Assembly (NCBI GenBank): GCA_947500525.1
Contig: CANMSH010000006.1
Span: 62,001 to 126,000 of the forward strand
Direction: 5' to 3'
Origin: an uncultured Flavobacteriaceae bacterium
Lineage (GTDB): Bacteria > Bacteroidota > Bacteroidia > Flavobacteriales > Flavobacteriaceae
DNA length: 64,000 nucleotides
Both the position numbers and the translations under genes were made by a program. The notes under the pieces are model-generated. The model was not told the origin of the DNA. It saw only the letters and a list, made by a program, of their open reading frames with translations, and did no database searches. Positions 1 through 10,600 of the stretch are shown one piece after another (positions within the stretch are counted from its first letter, which is position 1; every line of letters begins with the position of its first letter).

Positions 1-1
1 A

Positions 2-112
2 GACGGTAAAGGTTATATCGCTTTAGGAGATTTTAAAATACAGGCCAATGATAAAGTCGTTGTAAGTTGTTTAGCCGATGCAGTACCTAAAGTTGAGAAA
101 TTTTTTGACTAA
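2..112 (+). CDS. trkA: Trk K+ uptake regulatory subunit TrkA, C-terminal end (partial)
   Basis: The first 36 codons of the window form an open frame that ends in TAA 13 bases before trkH. The peptide reads as the last strands of a TrkA-C (RCK_C) domain, with phrases such as IALGDFKIQANDKVVV. TrkA is the cytoplasmic NAD(H)-binding gate of the Trk potassium channel. The identification rests mainly on position directly upstream of trkH, since only the tail is visible; the gene starts outside the window. Confidence 0.7.
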   Translation, partial: DGKGYIALGDFKIQANDKVVVSCLADAVPKVEKFFD

Positions 113-125
113 GGATTTCAATTAG

Positions 126-1637
126 ATGAAAAAACTAAACGTAAAAATCATTTTTCAAATGATGGGCTTTTTGCTCATTTTTAATGGTGCTTTTATGTTT
201 ATATCTGCGGCTATAAGTCTTTTTTACAAAGAAGATGCTGCTCAAGGTATTTTTTTCGCAGGTTTGGCCACCGTACTTGTAGGATTGTTATGCAGGTTTA
301 CAACTAGAGGTTTTAATAAAGTAGTAAAGAAAAGAGAAGGTTATATTGTTGTTACATTGGGGTGGGTTTTAATGTCTTTATCCGGAACGCTTCCATATCT
401 TTTTACGGAGTCAATTACCACGTTTACTAATGCTTTTTTTGAGACAATATCAGGTTATACGACCACCGGAGCGTCCATCTTAAATGATATAGAACGAATG
501 CCTAAGGGTATTTTGTTTTGGAGAAGTACCACACACTGGATTGGTGGTATGGGAATTATTGTGCTTACCATTGCAGTCTTACCTTTATTGGGTATCGGAG
601 GAATGCAACTTTTCGCCGCTGAAGCTCCTGGACCCTCGGCAGATAAATTGCATCCAAGAATTACGGATACCGCGAAAAGATTATGGTATATTTATTTCGG
701 ACTTACCATAACAGAAGCGCTACTTTTAAAACTTGCCGGAATGAGCATGTTCGATGCCACGAACCATGCTATGAGCACCTTATCTACTGGAGGGTTTTCA
801 ACGAAAAATGCGAGTGTTGCTCATTGGAATGATACGCCCATTATACAGTATATAATCACTTTTTTCATGTTTCTCGCGGGCGTTAATTTCGTATTAAGCT
901 ATTTCGCTTTTAAAGGAAAGTTTAAAAAAATTATTAACGATGAAGAATTTGTCACTTACTTCTTTAATATTATTGGTCTTGTCATCATAGTCTCATTAGT
1001 TGTGTATTTTAACACAGATATTTCAAAAACTCCAACGGATACTCAATTAATAGCCCATCCTATGGTAAATGGTGAATTAGAAAGTGCTTTTAGGCATGGT
1101 TTATTTCAGGTTGTAGCAATTATTACCACTACTGGTTTCGTAACTGCTGACTTTACCTTGTGGACTCCTTTTTTAACTATATTGTTTTTTGTCTTAATGT
1201 TTTTTGGTGCCTCTGCTGGTTCAACGGCAGGCGGTGTGAAATTTGTACGACACATCATTATGATAAAAAACGGTTATTTAGAATTTAAAAGATCGCTTCA
1301 CCCTAATGCTATCATCCCAGTTCGATTCAATAAAAAGTCTATTTCTCAAGATATCGTTTTTAATATTATGGCCTTTGTGGTCTTATATTTAATTGTTTTT
1401 GCCGTTGGGGCATTAGGCTTTGGTTTATTAGGTCTAGATTATGTATCTGCAGTAGGAGCAGCTGCCTCTTCTTTGGGTAATGTTGGTCCGGCTTTTGGAA
1501 CGTTAAGCCCGGTACATAATTATGATGTATTACCAGTTATGGGCAAATGGTGGTCGGCATTTTTAATGCTCTTAGGTAGATTAGAGTTATTTACAGTACT
1601 TATTTTGTTCACACCTTACTTTTGGAAAAACAATTAG
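126..1637 (+). CDS. trkH: Trk/Ktr potassium uptake channel, membrane subunit TrkH
   Basis: This 503-residue inner-membrane protein is the K+-conducting subunit of the Trk system. It shows the four pore-loop filter motifs of the superfamily of K+ transporters: TTTGAS near residue 112, STGGFS near 222, TTTGF near 335 and SLGNVGPAFG near 447. Repeated hydrophobic segments span the whole length, and the length is typical for TrkH. The start is ATG, 13 bases after the trkA stop, so the two subunits are probably cotranscribed. The following binding-protein gene begins one base after its stop codon. Confidence 0.95.
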   Translation: MKKLNVKIIFQMMGFLLIFNGAFMFISAAISLFYKEDAAQGIFFAGLATVLVGLLCRFTTRGFNKVVKKREGYIVVTLGWVLMSLSGTLPYLFTESITTFTNAFFETISGYTTTGASILNDIERMPKGILFWRSTTHWIGGMGIIVLTIAVLPLLGIGGMQLFAAEAPGPSADKLHPRITDTAKRLWYIYFGLTITEALLLKLAGMSMFDATNHAMSTLSTGGFSTKNASVAHWNDTPIIQYIITFFMFLAGVNFVLSYFAFKGKFKKIINDEEFVTYFFNIIGLVIIVSLVVYFNTDISKTPTDTQLIAHPMVNGELESAFRHGLFQVVAIITTTGFVTADFTLWTPFLTILFFVLMFFGASAGSTAGGVKFVRHIIMIKNGYLEFKRSLHPNAIIPVRFNKKSISQDIVFNIMAFVVLYLIVFAVGALGFGLLGLDYVSAVGAAASSLGNVGPAFGTLSPVHNYDVLPVMGKWWSAFLMLLGRLELFTVLILFTPYFWKNN

Positions 1638-1638
1638 A

Positions 1639-2418
1639 TTGAAAATTAAAGATCAGTTATATAATACGCTCATTTTCGATACATATCCTAAGCGCATTAT
1701 TTCGTTGGTTCCAAGTCAAACAGAATTATTAGTAGATCTAGGTCTAGAAGAGCAAATTCTTGGAATTACTAAGTTTTGCGTTCATCCGAAACATTTAAAA
1801 AGTAAAAAGACTATTGTTGGGGGAACGAAGCAGGTAAATTATCAAAAAATCGAAGCCCTACAACCTGATATTATTATTTGCAACAAGGAAGAGAATACTA
1901 AAGAAATTGTAGAAACATTACAAAAATTGGCCCCAACATATGTTTCTGACATATATACCATTTCTGATGTTGAACGGTTATTTGAGGATTTTGGGTTACT
2001 TTTTAACAAAGAATTCGAGGCAAATAAATTAATAGAAGAATTACAATTTAACCTATCTAATTTTAAAAACTTTAGTAAAGACAAACCTCAAAAAAAAGTA
2101 GCCTATTTTATCTGGGCTAACCCATGGATGGTTGCTGGTGGAAACAATTTTATCAATGAAATGTTAAGCCTAAACAACTATCAAAATGTGTTTCAAAATA
2201 CACCCAGATATCCTGAAATTGAGTTACACAAATTATCAGAATTGGATGTGGATTTAATTTTACTATCCTCAGAACCGTATCCTTTTAAGAAAAAACATGC
2301 AGCAATCTTGCATCAATATACAAATGCCGATATTGAATTTGTAGATGGAGAATTTTTTAGTTGGTATGGCTCTCGATTATTAAAATCTTTTGACTATTTC
2401 AAAACCTTGCATTCATAA
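1639..2418 (+). CDS. BtuF-like cobalamin/siderophore substrate-binding protein, no signal peptide
   Basis: The 259-residue product belongs to the helical-backbone metal receptor family (BtuF/FhuD type). The opening part has the typical KRIISLVPSQTELL phrase, followed by GLEEQILGITKFCVHP and LQPDIII, and the C-terminal lobe has ELDVDLILLSSEPYPF. Family members bind vitamin B12 or Fe-siderophores for an ABC importer, but no permease or ATPase gene is nearby. The start must be TTG at 1639 because the only in-frame ATG lies deep inside the protein. No signal peptide or lipobox is present, so export is doubtful. It follows trkH with one base between stop and start, suggesting cotranscription. Confidence 0.8.
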   Translation: MKIKDQLYNTLIFDTYPKRIISLVPSQTELLVDLGLEEQILGITKFCVHPKHLKSKKTIVGGTKQVNYQKIEALQPDIIICNKEENTKEIVETLQKLAPTYVSDIYTISDVERLFEDFGLLFNKEFEANKLIEELQFNLSNFKNFSKDKPQKKVAYFIWANPWMVAGGNNFINEMLSLNNYQNVFQNTPRYPEIELHKLSELDVDLILLSSEPYPFKKKHAAILHQYTNADIEFVDGEFFSWYGSRLLKSFDYFKTLHS

Positions 2419-2458
2419 AAAAACCCAAAACTTTCGTTTTGGGTTTTCTCTTTTTTTA
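2419..2458. terminator. Bidirectional intrinsic terminator
   Basis: A perfect 11-bp stem (AAACCCAAAAC at 2421-2431 pairing with GTTTTGGGTTT at 2436-2446, loop TTTC) is flanked by an A-run on one side and a T-rich run on the other. It sits between the convergent btuF-like and susD genes and can serve both. Confidence 0.9.
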
Positions 2459-2464
2459 AGTCAA

Positions 2465-3931
2465 TTATGGATTTTGATCTCCAGCATTTAGATTAGGATT
2501 GGAATTCAATTCACCTTGAGGGATTTGCATTCTGAAGAAATCTCCTTCAACATCAATGTCAACCAAACCAAAACTTCTGTGGTTCGACCCTGTGCCACTC
2601 CTATCTAATGGCTTCTTAAGTCTTTTTAAATCAAACCAAGAGACACCTTCTCCCCAAAGTTCAATTCGTCTTTGAAGATAGATTTCTTCTACAAGCGCAT
2701 CTCCAGTACTTGTGGATCTTACATATCCAGGGTCTCTATTACTCACAATTTCAAAAAGTACATCAGCAGCAGTAGCATCTCCTAATCGAGCTTTTGCTTC
2801 TGCCTCTACTAAATACATTTCTGAGGCTCTCATATATGAGTAATCGCCTTCAAATACACCTGTTCCGTCAATAAACTTCGTATTCGTTAATTCAGGATAG
2901 GGAGATGATGTATCTCCTGGTGCCACCCATGCAGCTTTCCTTAAATCTGTATCAGGAATCATATCATAAAGTCTAGCGTCAATAATTTTATATCCTAAAC
3001 CAAATCCTATTCCTCCATATCCACCAGCAGAACTGTCAAAATGTGAAAAGAAAGAAATAAAGGTAGTAGATGACTCATTATCAATATCTGCACCCCACAT
3101 CCATTCTACGTTATTAATGTCATCAAAACCATCTGTAGCATAACTAGCACCAGGCATAAGATTATATGATGCTCTTGCCGCGGCCGCATTATCGGCAGCC
3201 AACTGCCAGTTTCCTGTTTCTAAATATACATTAGCCAAGAAACCATGTACTACACTTTTATCTATTTCTTGCTTCGTAGTTCTACTAAAACCGTCTAATA
3301 ATGTCAATGCCTGTTCTAAATCAGGAATAATTTGATCATATACATCTTGCACCGTACCACGTCCTTTACCTTCTAAATCAATTCTATCAGGAATTGGTAC
3401 ACCCGGATCACTTTCGTGTCCAATATAAGTATGTGCATACACTCTTACCAAATTAAATAATGACAAACCTTTTATAGCCAACGCTTGACCTAATAACGCA
3501 TTTTCTTCATCTGTTCTATCTGTTCTCTCTTGAAGACCATTGATGACACTGTTTGCATCTGCTATAGCAGTATAATACGTATTCCAAACAATATTAGTTC
3601 TACTACTAGTTTGTTGTCTTCCGTTATAATTGTATAAGAAGATATACCAGTTGAAGTTATTCAATACAATATCTTGGGCCATCATGTCGGTCATAGCCAT
3701 AAATCCTTTTTGACCATAATCTACATCTACCCTAGCAGGATTACCCACACCAAAGGATCGTAAATTAGCATAAATACCACGTACAATAGCTGTTGTCGCT
3801 GCAGGTGTTCTTGCAACTTGATCAGCCGATATAGATCGAGCTGGTTCTGTATCTAGGAAATCTTTTTCACAACTCGTAAGTGTAAAAAACCCGACACAAA
3901 TCATTAAAAATAAATATTTAAATTTTGTCAT
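2465..3931 (-). CDS. SusD/RagB-family nutrient-binding outer-membrane lipoprotein
   Basis: The 488-residue protein has a lipoprotein signal peptide with lipobox LTSC (Cys 21) followed by EKDFLDTEP, a typical SusD mature start. TPR-like helices follow in the middle (NVYLETGNWQLAADNA). The C-terminal SusD region has MRASEMYLVEAEAKARLGD, LQRRIELWGEG and the terminal IPQGELNSNPNLNAGDQNP. SusD proteins form the surface lid that captures glycans, peptides or other ligands for the SusC transporter. The gene is 5 bp downstream of its susC partner. No glycoside hydrolase, sulfatase or peptidase is adjacent, so the substrate cannot be read from context. Confidence 0.95.
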   Translation of the reverse strand: MTKFKYLFLMICVGFFTLTSCEKDFLDTEPARSISADQVARTPAATTAIVRGIYANLRSFGVGNPARVDVDYGQKGFMAMTDMMAQDIVLNNFNWYIFLYNYNGRQQTSSRTNIVWNTYYTAIADANSVINGLQERTDRTDEENALLGQALAIKGLSLFNLVRVYAHTYIGHESDPGVPIPDRIDLEGKGRGTVQDVYDQIIPDLEQALTLLDGFSRTTKQEIDKSVVHGFLANVYLETGNWQLAADNAAAARASYNLMPGASYATDGFDDINNVEWMWGADIDNESSTTFISFFSHFDSSAGGYGGIGFGLGYKIIDARLYDMIPDTDLRKAAWVAPGDTSSPYPELTNTKFIDGTGVFEGDYSYMRASEMYLVEAEAKARLGDATAADVLFEIVSNRDPGYVRSTSTGDALVEEIYLQRRIELWGEGVSWFDLKRLKKPLDRSGTGSNHRSFGLVDIDVEGDFFRMQIPQGELNSNPNLNAGDQNP

Positions 3932-3936
3932 AACTT

Positions 3937-6900
3937 TTAAAAATTAACTGTTAAACCAAGTGATGTTGTTCTGGCTAAACCAAACTCATTAATTGCATTA
4001 CCTGTAATACTTAATCTTGGGTCATAGCCTTTTCTAGCTTTTGCCCATAAGAATAAATTATTTCCAGTGGCATAGATTCTTGCTCCAGCTAAACCAAAGC
4101 GATCTAAAAATTTCGTATCAAAATTATAAGATAGCGTTACATTCTGAAGGTTCAAGTATGTTGCATCCACCAAGAAAAAGTCAGAAGTACCCGCCTGATT
4201 TACATCAGTAACATCCAACCTCGGAATTGAAGCTGTTGGATTCTCTGGTGTCCATGAATCGAAAACATCATTGTGAAAATTATCTCCGGCAGAAGTTGTA
4301 CCTAATAAATTTTGATAAATACCGTCATATCCGTAACCACCTAGCTGATAGGCAAAGGCAACACTTAACGATACGTTCTTGTAAGAAAAGTTTGTAGAAA
4401 AACCGCCGTAAAGATCTGGTATTGCTGATTTACCTACGAAATTCTCTGTAGCATTTACACGGTCATTTGTCTCAACGCGCTCACCTGTTGGGTTACCATT
4501 TGCATCAAGAACATCGGTAAACCATAATCCATCTCCATTAGTCGGATCTACACCTGCAAATTCTCTCATGAAATAATCATATCTAGATCGTCCTTTTTCT
4601 AATCTAAACAATCCATTATCGATAAACTCATCTGGTAATCGCGTAATTTCATTCTTATAATGTGTTCCGTTCACACTTAAAGACCATTGAAAATCTTCCG
4701 TTGAAATGATATCAGCACTTATTTCGATTTCAACACCTTTATTTTCCATATCTCCAACATTTTCTGGTTTCGTACCAACACCATCACTCTGTGCTAATGG
4801 ATTGAAAAACAATAAATCTTCAACTTCTCTCACGAAATATTCACCATTAAAACGCACTCTATTGTTGAACAAACCAAACTCTATCCCTGCATTTATATTT
4901 GTTGATGTTTCCCATACTAGATCTTCATTTCCTAATTGAAAAAATGTGATTCCTGGTATATTTCCACCGGCATTTACAATATCAAATTGATCGGTATAAG
5001 CATAGTAGTTTCTATTATCTTGATCTCCTACTATTGTTCTGTTATCCTCATATAAAATAGCATCATTTCCTTGTTGTCCGAAACTGGCTTTCAATCTTAA
5101 ACTATTCATCCAAGAAACATCAAAGAAGCTTTCTTTGTTTACAGACCATGCTGCACCGACTCCATAAAAATTACCCCATTTATTCTCTGGTGAGAAAACA
5201 GACGAACCATCTCTTCTAAAACTTGCATTTAAAAAGTATTTGTTATCGTAGTTATAGGTAAGACGAGATAGATATCCTTCTACGGTATAATCTTTTTCGT
5301 ATCCAGTTAAAAACTGAATATTTACACCATTGTCTAAAACTGATAGACCATCGATCACAGTCTCTGTTACTTGACCTGCGAGTAATCTAAAATTATAATC
5401 ATTACTCTCATGACCAATTAATGCAGAAATACTATGCTTACCAAACTCTTTATTCCAATTTAACAACTGCTGATTCGCGGTGGTAACACCTCTATTTGAA
5501 CGTGTGGTAATTCTACCATTGAATCGTGCTGCATCTCCTCCAATTGGTGTAGCAAATTGTGTAATATTTGCATTTGTAACATCTATAGATAAGTTATACG
5601 TAAATTCAAAATCTTTCAAAAATTTTACCGAAGCACTTACCCTACCTGAAAAGTTATCAGATACATTATCATCAATATCTAATAAACTTGTCGCTACTGG
5701 ATTTGACGCCGACTTAAATGATGGTCTTGTACCAACGGCCCCAAAATCACCAGTTCCGAAATCATAAATTCGATTACCATTTGCATCTCGAATAATTTCT
5801 CCTTGAGCATTTCTACTAAAGACTGGGTATATTGGAGCTGTTCCTCTAGCCCAACCTGCAATATTACTCACATTACCCGAAGTAAAACGATTTAACGGAT
5901 TATCAGATAATGTATGTGCATAGTTCATACTACCATTTATTTTAAGCCATTCTGTTGGTTTGTATTCAGAGGCTAATCTTGCTGTAGTTCTTTCAAAACC
6001 TGAGTTAATGATGATACCTTCATCTTCTAAATTTCCTATTGAAAAGAAAGTACTCGTTACATCATTTCTATATCTCAAACTAAGGTAATTTTCACGTCTA
6101 AACCCGGTTCTATAAGACTCATCTAACCAACTATCTTGATATAAAAGATTAGCATTTGCATTTACTCTACCTGTTGTTGGATCTATGATCTGACCTTCTG
6201 GTACGTCGTAGTTATTGTATCCAATTGGAAAATCAGGATTGGTTACAATATTCGCAGCGGCAGCTTGGGCTGCATCTGCTGGTGTCTCACCCGCGTCAAT
6301 CAATCCAATTCGTACCCTGTCAAAAACAGCTTCGTAGTATTTTCCTGCACCCGTAATGATATCATATTCTGGCACCGCTCTATCGTTAAAACCTACTTTA
6401 GAATCTATAGTTACTTCTAACTTATCAGACGCTCCTTGTTTTGTTGTAATTATTACAACTCCATTCGCACCTCTACTTCCATAGAGTGCATTTGCCGAAG
6501 CATCCTTCAAGAACGTCATTGCTTCAATATCTTGAGGGTTAATAGAATTTAAATTACCATTAAAGACAATACCGTCAACAACGTACAATGGAGCACTCGA
6601 TGAATTAATTGATCCAATTCCTCGAAATCTCACCGTTGGGTCTGCTCCTGGTGCACCAGATTGATTGATAATTTGGACCCCTGCAACTTGACCTACAAGT
6701 CCTTGCACAACAGATGCTGTTGGCACATCGGCTAAATCTTTCGTTTTTAATGTTGTTACAGATCCTGTAATTTCCTCTTTCTTCTGTGTACCATAAGCCA
6801 CAACTACCACTTCTTCTAAAAGATTTCCGCTTTTGAGGGTAACATCAATTACATTGGAAGCTCCAACGGTTATTTCTTGGGATTCCATACCTACAAAACT

Positions 6901-7116
6901 AAATACCAGTATGTCACCTGTATTTGCTTTTAAGGTATACTTTCCATCAAAATCAGTTTCGGTACCCGTGGTCGTACCTTTAATAAGAATACTTACTCCT
7001 GGTAGCGGCCCCGTATCATCGGTAACAGTACCAGAAATAGTTTTTTCTTGCGCAAAAGTAAATTGCATAACAAACACTACTAGTAGTGTTAAAAGACTAA
7101 ATCGCTTTGTTTTCAT
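3937..7116 (-). CDS. SusC/RagA-family TonB-dependent outer-membrane transporter
   Basis: The 1059-residue protein has an N-terminal signal peptide ending FTFAQ, then a carboxypeptidase-D regulatory-like domain (about residues 25-95, with GVSILIKGTTTGTETDFDGKY). A TonB box-like stretch and a plug domain follow (VQGLVGQVAGVQI, VVDGIVFNG, YGSRGANGVVIITTK). The rest is a 22-strand-type barrel ending in ...GLTVNF with a C-terminal Phe. Length is normal for the family. It imports ligands captured by SusD using TonB energy. It is the intact paralogue of the fused gene at 7624-11142: the first 94 residues differ at only about 14 positions, and the leaders are also shared. Confidence 0.96.
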   Translation of the reverse strand: MKTKRFSLLTLLVVFVMQFTFAQEKTISGTVTDDTGPLPGVSILIKGTTTGTETDFDGKYTLKANTGDILVFSFVGMESQEITVGASNVIDVTLKSGNLLEEVVVVAYGTQKKEEITGSVTTLKTKDLADVPTASVVQGLVGQVAGVQIINQSGAPGADPTVRFRGIGSINSSSAPLYVVDGIVFNGNLNSINPQDIEAMTFLKDASANALYGSRGANGVVIITTKQGASDKLEVTIDSKVGFNDRAVPEYDIITGAGKYYEAVFDRVRIGLIDAGETPADAAQAAAANIVTNPDFPIGYNNYDVPEGQIIDPTTGRVNANANLLYQDSWLDESYRTGFRRENYLSLRYRNDVTSTFFSIGNLEDEGIIINSGFERTTARLASEYKPTEWLKINGSMNYAHTLSDNPLNRFTSGNVSNIAGWARGTAPIYPVFSRNAQGEIIRDANGNRIYDFGTGDFGAVGTRPSFKSASNPVATSLLDIDDNVSDNFSGRVSASVKFLKDFEFTYNLSIDVTNANITQFATPIGGDAARFNGRITTRSNRGVTTANQQLLNWNKEFGKHSISALIGHESNDYNFRLLAGQVTETVIDGLSVLDNGVNIQFLTGYEKDYTVEGYLSRLTYNYDNKYFLNASFRRDGSSVFSPENKWGNFYGVGAAWSVNKESFFDVSWMNSLRLKASFGQQGNDAILYEDNRTIVGDQDNRNYYAYTDQFDIVNAGGNIPGITFFQLGNEDLVWETSTNINAGIEFGLFNNRVRFNGEYFVREVEDLLFFNPLAQSDGVGTKPENVGDMENKGVEIEISADIISTEDFQWSLSVNGTHYKNEITRLPDEFIDNGLFRLEKGRSRYDYFMREFAGVDPTNGDGLWFTDVLDANGNPTGERVETNDRVNATENFVGKSAIPDLYGGFSTNFSYKNVSLSVAFAYQLGGYGYDGIYQNLLGTTSAGDNFHNDVFDSWTPENPTASIPRLDVTDVNQAGTSDFFLVDATYLNLQNVTLSYNFDTKFLDRFGLAGARIYATGNNLFLWAKARKGYDPRLSITGNAINEFGLARTTSLGLTVNF

Positions 7117-7174
7117 ATTTAATTATTTGAATTAGTAAATAGAGATTCAAGCTCTCTTAATTGTGTACAGATCA

Positions 7175-7325
7175 AATAAGGCAGGCAATAAATAAAATAC
7201 CTTTAATGAAGTCAAAGTTTAGTGGAAATTAAAAATAGATTCTTATTGCCTTGCCATAATTAATTCAAATACGATTCAAAAAAAAGGCTTCAATCTCTTG
7301 GCGCAGGTAATGCCTACAATAATTT
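7175..7325 (-). promoter_or_regulatory. Conserved susC leader element, copy 1
   Basis: This segment upstream of the intact susC is nearly repeated at 11205-11345 upstream of the fused susC. It contains the inverted repeat GGCAATAA (7184-7191) and TTATTGCC (7243-7250), separated by a conserved 51-nt core. Further upstream (minus strand) lies AGGTAATGCCT at 7303-7313, which matches AGGTAACACCT at the same distance in copy 2. The core contains, on the minus strand, a TAAACTTTG-like string close to the Bacteroidota -7 element but with a 3-nt rather than 2-nt gap. Promoter, structured leader and operator are all possible. Confidence 0.6.
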
Positions 7326-7566
7326 ACTTTTCCGAAGAATTATTACTGCTCATTTACGTTAAAACGTCGATTATCTCCTTGTTTTATTAACGTTTTTTTT
7401 AAAATGTTAAGGTTATCAAAACATATGTTAATGCCTTTTTTTGACAAAAATTGGTCGCTTATATTATGCTTTTAACAGGAAATGACAATGAGTTGGTGTA
7501 AACTTATAAACGGAAACTAAGATTAAAATTTATGCTTCAATAATTCATGATATTTTCTCACACCAT

Positions 7567-7600
7567 AAAAAAAAGCCACCCCAATCGAGGTGACTTTTTC
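7567..7600 (-). terminator. Probable intrinsic terminator of the fused susC::susD gene
   Basis: A hairpin with arms AAAAAGcCACC and GGTGaCTTTTT (one C/A mismatch) lies just downstream of the stop codon at 7624 on the minus strand, followed by T-rich sequence in the transcript. Confidence 0.65.
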
Positions 7601-7623
7601 AACTAATGTAAATAAAGAGTTAT

Positions 7624-10600
7624 TTATGGGTTCTGATCTGCTGGTGATAGATTTGGATTCGCATCTATTTCGGCTTGTGGTATTTTAAATACCCATGCAT
7701 TATTGATAGATGGTCTATCTTGTTGATACGCTTCTTGGTACAATACGGCTGAAGCACCCGAACCACCATCTGCGGCATGGTCGATACCTTCATCCCATCG
7801 AATCTTATCTGTATATCCAAAACCTTCTCCCCATAATTCTACGCCTCTTTGAAACTTAATATGCTCCATCAAAGATTCTTGTGTATTAAATACGGTTGCA
7901 TCATAGGCACTATCTCGTGCACCTCCTAAGGTACTTAAAGCGGCTTGTGCTCCTGCGATATCGTTCATCATTGCTTTAGCTTCAGCTTCTATTAAGTACA
8001 TTTCTGAAGAACGCATGTAGATTACATCATCAGGGTCTATTGATCCAGGGTTCTTATTTTTAAACTTAAAGTGCATATACGGATGTGTATTAAATCTAGT
8101 AGTAATACCAAACGTAGCATTTATTTCTGCTCTTCTATCATTAAACGCATCTTGATCCGTATAATTTGGATCGTTCCCGAATCCTCCTTCTCCATTTGCC
8201 GCAGAGGTATTCGTATTTGGAGCATCAATAATAAAGACATCTTTTCTATAATCTGTGTCAGGAATTGCGTCTACCAAACGTCGATCAGCAATTTTTGGAT
8301 TATTTCTTACCTGACTTCCGTTAAAGGTATTACTCAATAAATAAAAGTAAGATCTAAAGAAAGTAGTTTCGGCATCAATGACATTACTTCCCCAAATAAC
8401 TTCTGAAAGATCATTTGTATTAAATCCAGACTTCCAATCAGATTCATTCATTAAGGGAAAATTTTGACGTGCCATTACAGCTGCATCAGCAGCAGCTTGC
8501 CAATCTCCTTTTGATAAAGCAACTCTTGCTAAAAGACCATAGGCAACATCAATACTTAATTGCGACTTCGTTTCTGGTCCACCACTTGGTCTAGCCTCTC
8601 CATTTGCATCTTGCTCATACATCAAAAATAATTGATCTCCTGTATCAGGATCTACACCTGCAGTTCTTAATAAAAAGAAATCAAATCTAGATCTTCCTTC
8701 AGCCCATCTTTTTGAACCGTTAATAAAAGGATCAGGAAGGCTAGTAATTTCATTCTTCAAAGTTGAAGCTTGCAATGTCATATCCCATGTAAAATCCCTG
8801 TTTTTAAGTAAATGTGCAGTTAAACCTAATTCCCAACCTGAGTTAAACATATCTCCAATATTTGTAGGGAAGGTGTTTAATCCATTACTCAATGCTATTG
8901 GTAATTCATATAATAAATCAGAAGAATTTTTCTTATAGTATTCTATAGAACCGTCCAAGAAATTGTTAAATAATGAAAACTCTAGTGCAACATCAAAATT
9001 TTCAATTGTTTCCCACAATAAATCGGCATTACCTATGTCTGTAAATATAATGGCTGGATCAGCAGCATTTGAAGTAATTGAGAATCGCGGTTGTGATAAA
9101 AAGAAATCTAATAAATCATCATTTCCTACTTCACCATAAGAACCACGTAATTTTAAACTATTAACAAAGGAAACATCTTGCATGAAATTTTCCTTATCTA
9201 TTCTCCAAGACGCACCTACAGAGTAAAACGTACCCCATCTTGAGTCTCTGTCAAAAACCGATGAACCATCTCTTCTAACAGACGCACTGATATAATATTT
9301 ACTGTCAAAATTATAGTTAGTTCTTAAGAAGTATCCTTCTATAGCCTTTCTTGTGGACTGACCTTCTAAGTTTACAATATTTGAAAAATTATCAAATTCA
9401 AAGATTCCATTTGCAGCTTGTACTGTTGCCAATCCGCCATTACTTGAAAAAGTTCTGTCAAAACTTTCATGTCCGGCGGTAACTTCCAAGTTATGCACAT
9501 TACTGAACGTTTTCTTATAGGTTAAAATTTGATTGAAGTTTTCTACTTGTCTTCTAGATCGTTCTTCACCATATCGCCCATCTGGTTGTGCATCTCCAAT
9601 AATGTCATTTTCATATTCTTTTTCAAGACCTTCATTAATATCTCTAGCATAATTTAGTCTAAGATTTAGACCTTCTAGAATTTTGAAATCTGCAAAAAAT
9701 CTGAAACCATATGTATTGTCTCTATCGCGTTCATCATTCAATAGTAACTCTTGTAATGCATGACGTCCTTGGTTACGCGGTCGTGAACCAATATTAAACT
9801 GAGGAAAACCTTCTCCATTATCAAATACCGGGTTTCCAAAAACATCTCTTACAATGTTTCCTTGTTGATCATTCACATACACTGGATACACGGATCCAAT
9901 ATTTGCAGCAAAACCAAAAGGATTTACAATATTTCCTGTACCTGCTGAACTTGGACCAACTGCTTCTGAAATAGTAATATTTGCACTACCTCCAATAGTA
10001 ATTCGATCGCTAGCATTAAATTCGGCATTCACACGGGCCGTTAAACGATCAAAACTCGATTTTCTTGCAAAACCTTCTTCATCTAAATAAGAGGCTGAGA
10101 AAAATACTTTATGATCTTCACCTCCACCAGAAACATTAACATTATAGTTTTGTCTTACTCCTGTACGTTCTAGCACATCAAACCAATCTAAACTCTGGTA
10201 AATTACGTTTGCGTTCGGATTTATACGTCCATCAGTACCTACAATTTGATCATTTGGCACATCAAACGGATTATAACCAAGTTGATTATATATATTGGCA
10301 GAAGCAAAAGCAGGATCTCCTCCTCCGGCTGAAGAATTTCTTAACGCTTCCCACATTACCTCATAATATTGACCTGGAGAGACTTGATCGTACACAGGTA
10401 TACCTCTTGACACCAATCCATATTGAGTAGAAGCGTTTACCTGTATTCCTCCTTTGGTACCACTTTTAGTAGTTATAATCACCACTCCATTGGCTGCTCT
10501 AGAACCATATAAAGAAGTGGAAGCCGCATCTTTTAACACTGTAAAAGATTCTATATCTTCTTGGTTAATGGTATTTAACGAACCTTCATATTGAACACCA

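Larger units (their letters stand above)
7117..7623. other. Intergenic region between the two SusC loci
   Basis: About 500 bp without a convincing ORF. It holds, on the minus strand, the leader of the downstream susC (7175-7325) and near 7567-7599 the terminator of the upstream fused gene. The AT-rich stretch 7330-7560 shows no feature that I recognise. Confidence 0.7.

Noticed and set aside
8071..8340. Plus-strand ORF inside the fused susC::susD gene
   Set aside because: It lies in the shadow of the long minus-strand gene, has no domain or export signal, and its composition follows the antisense codons.
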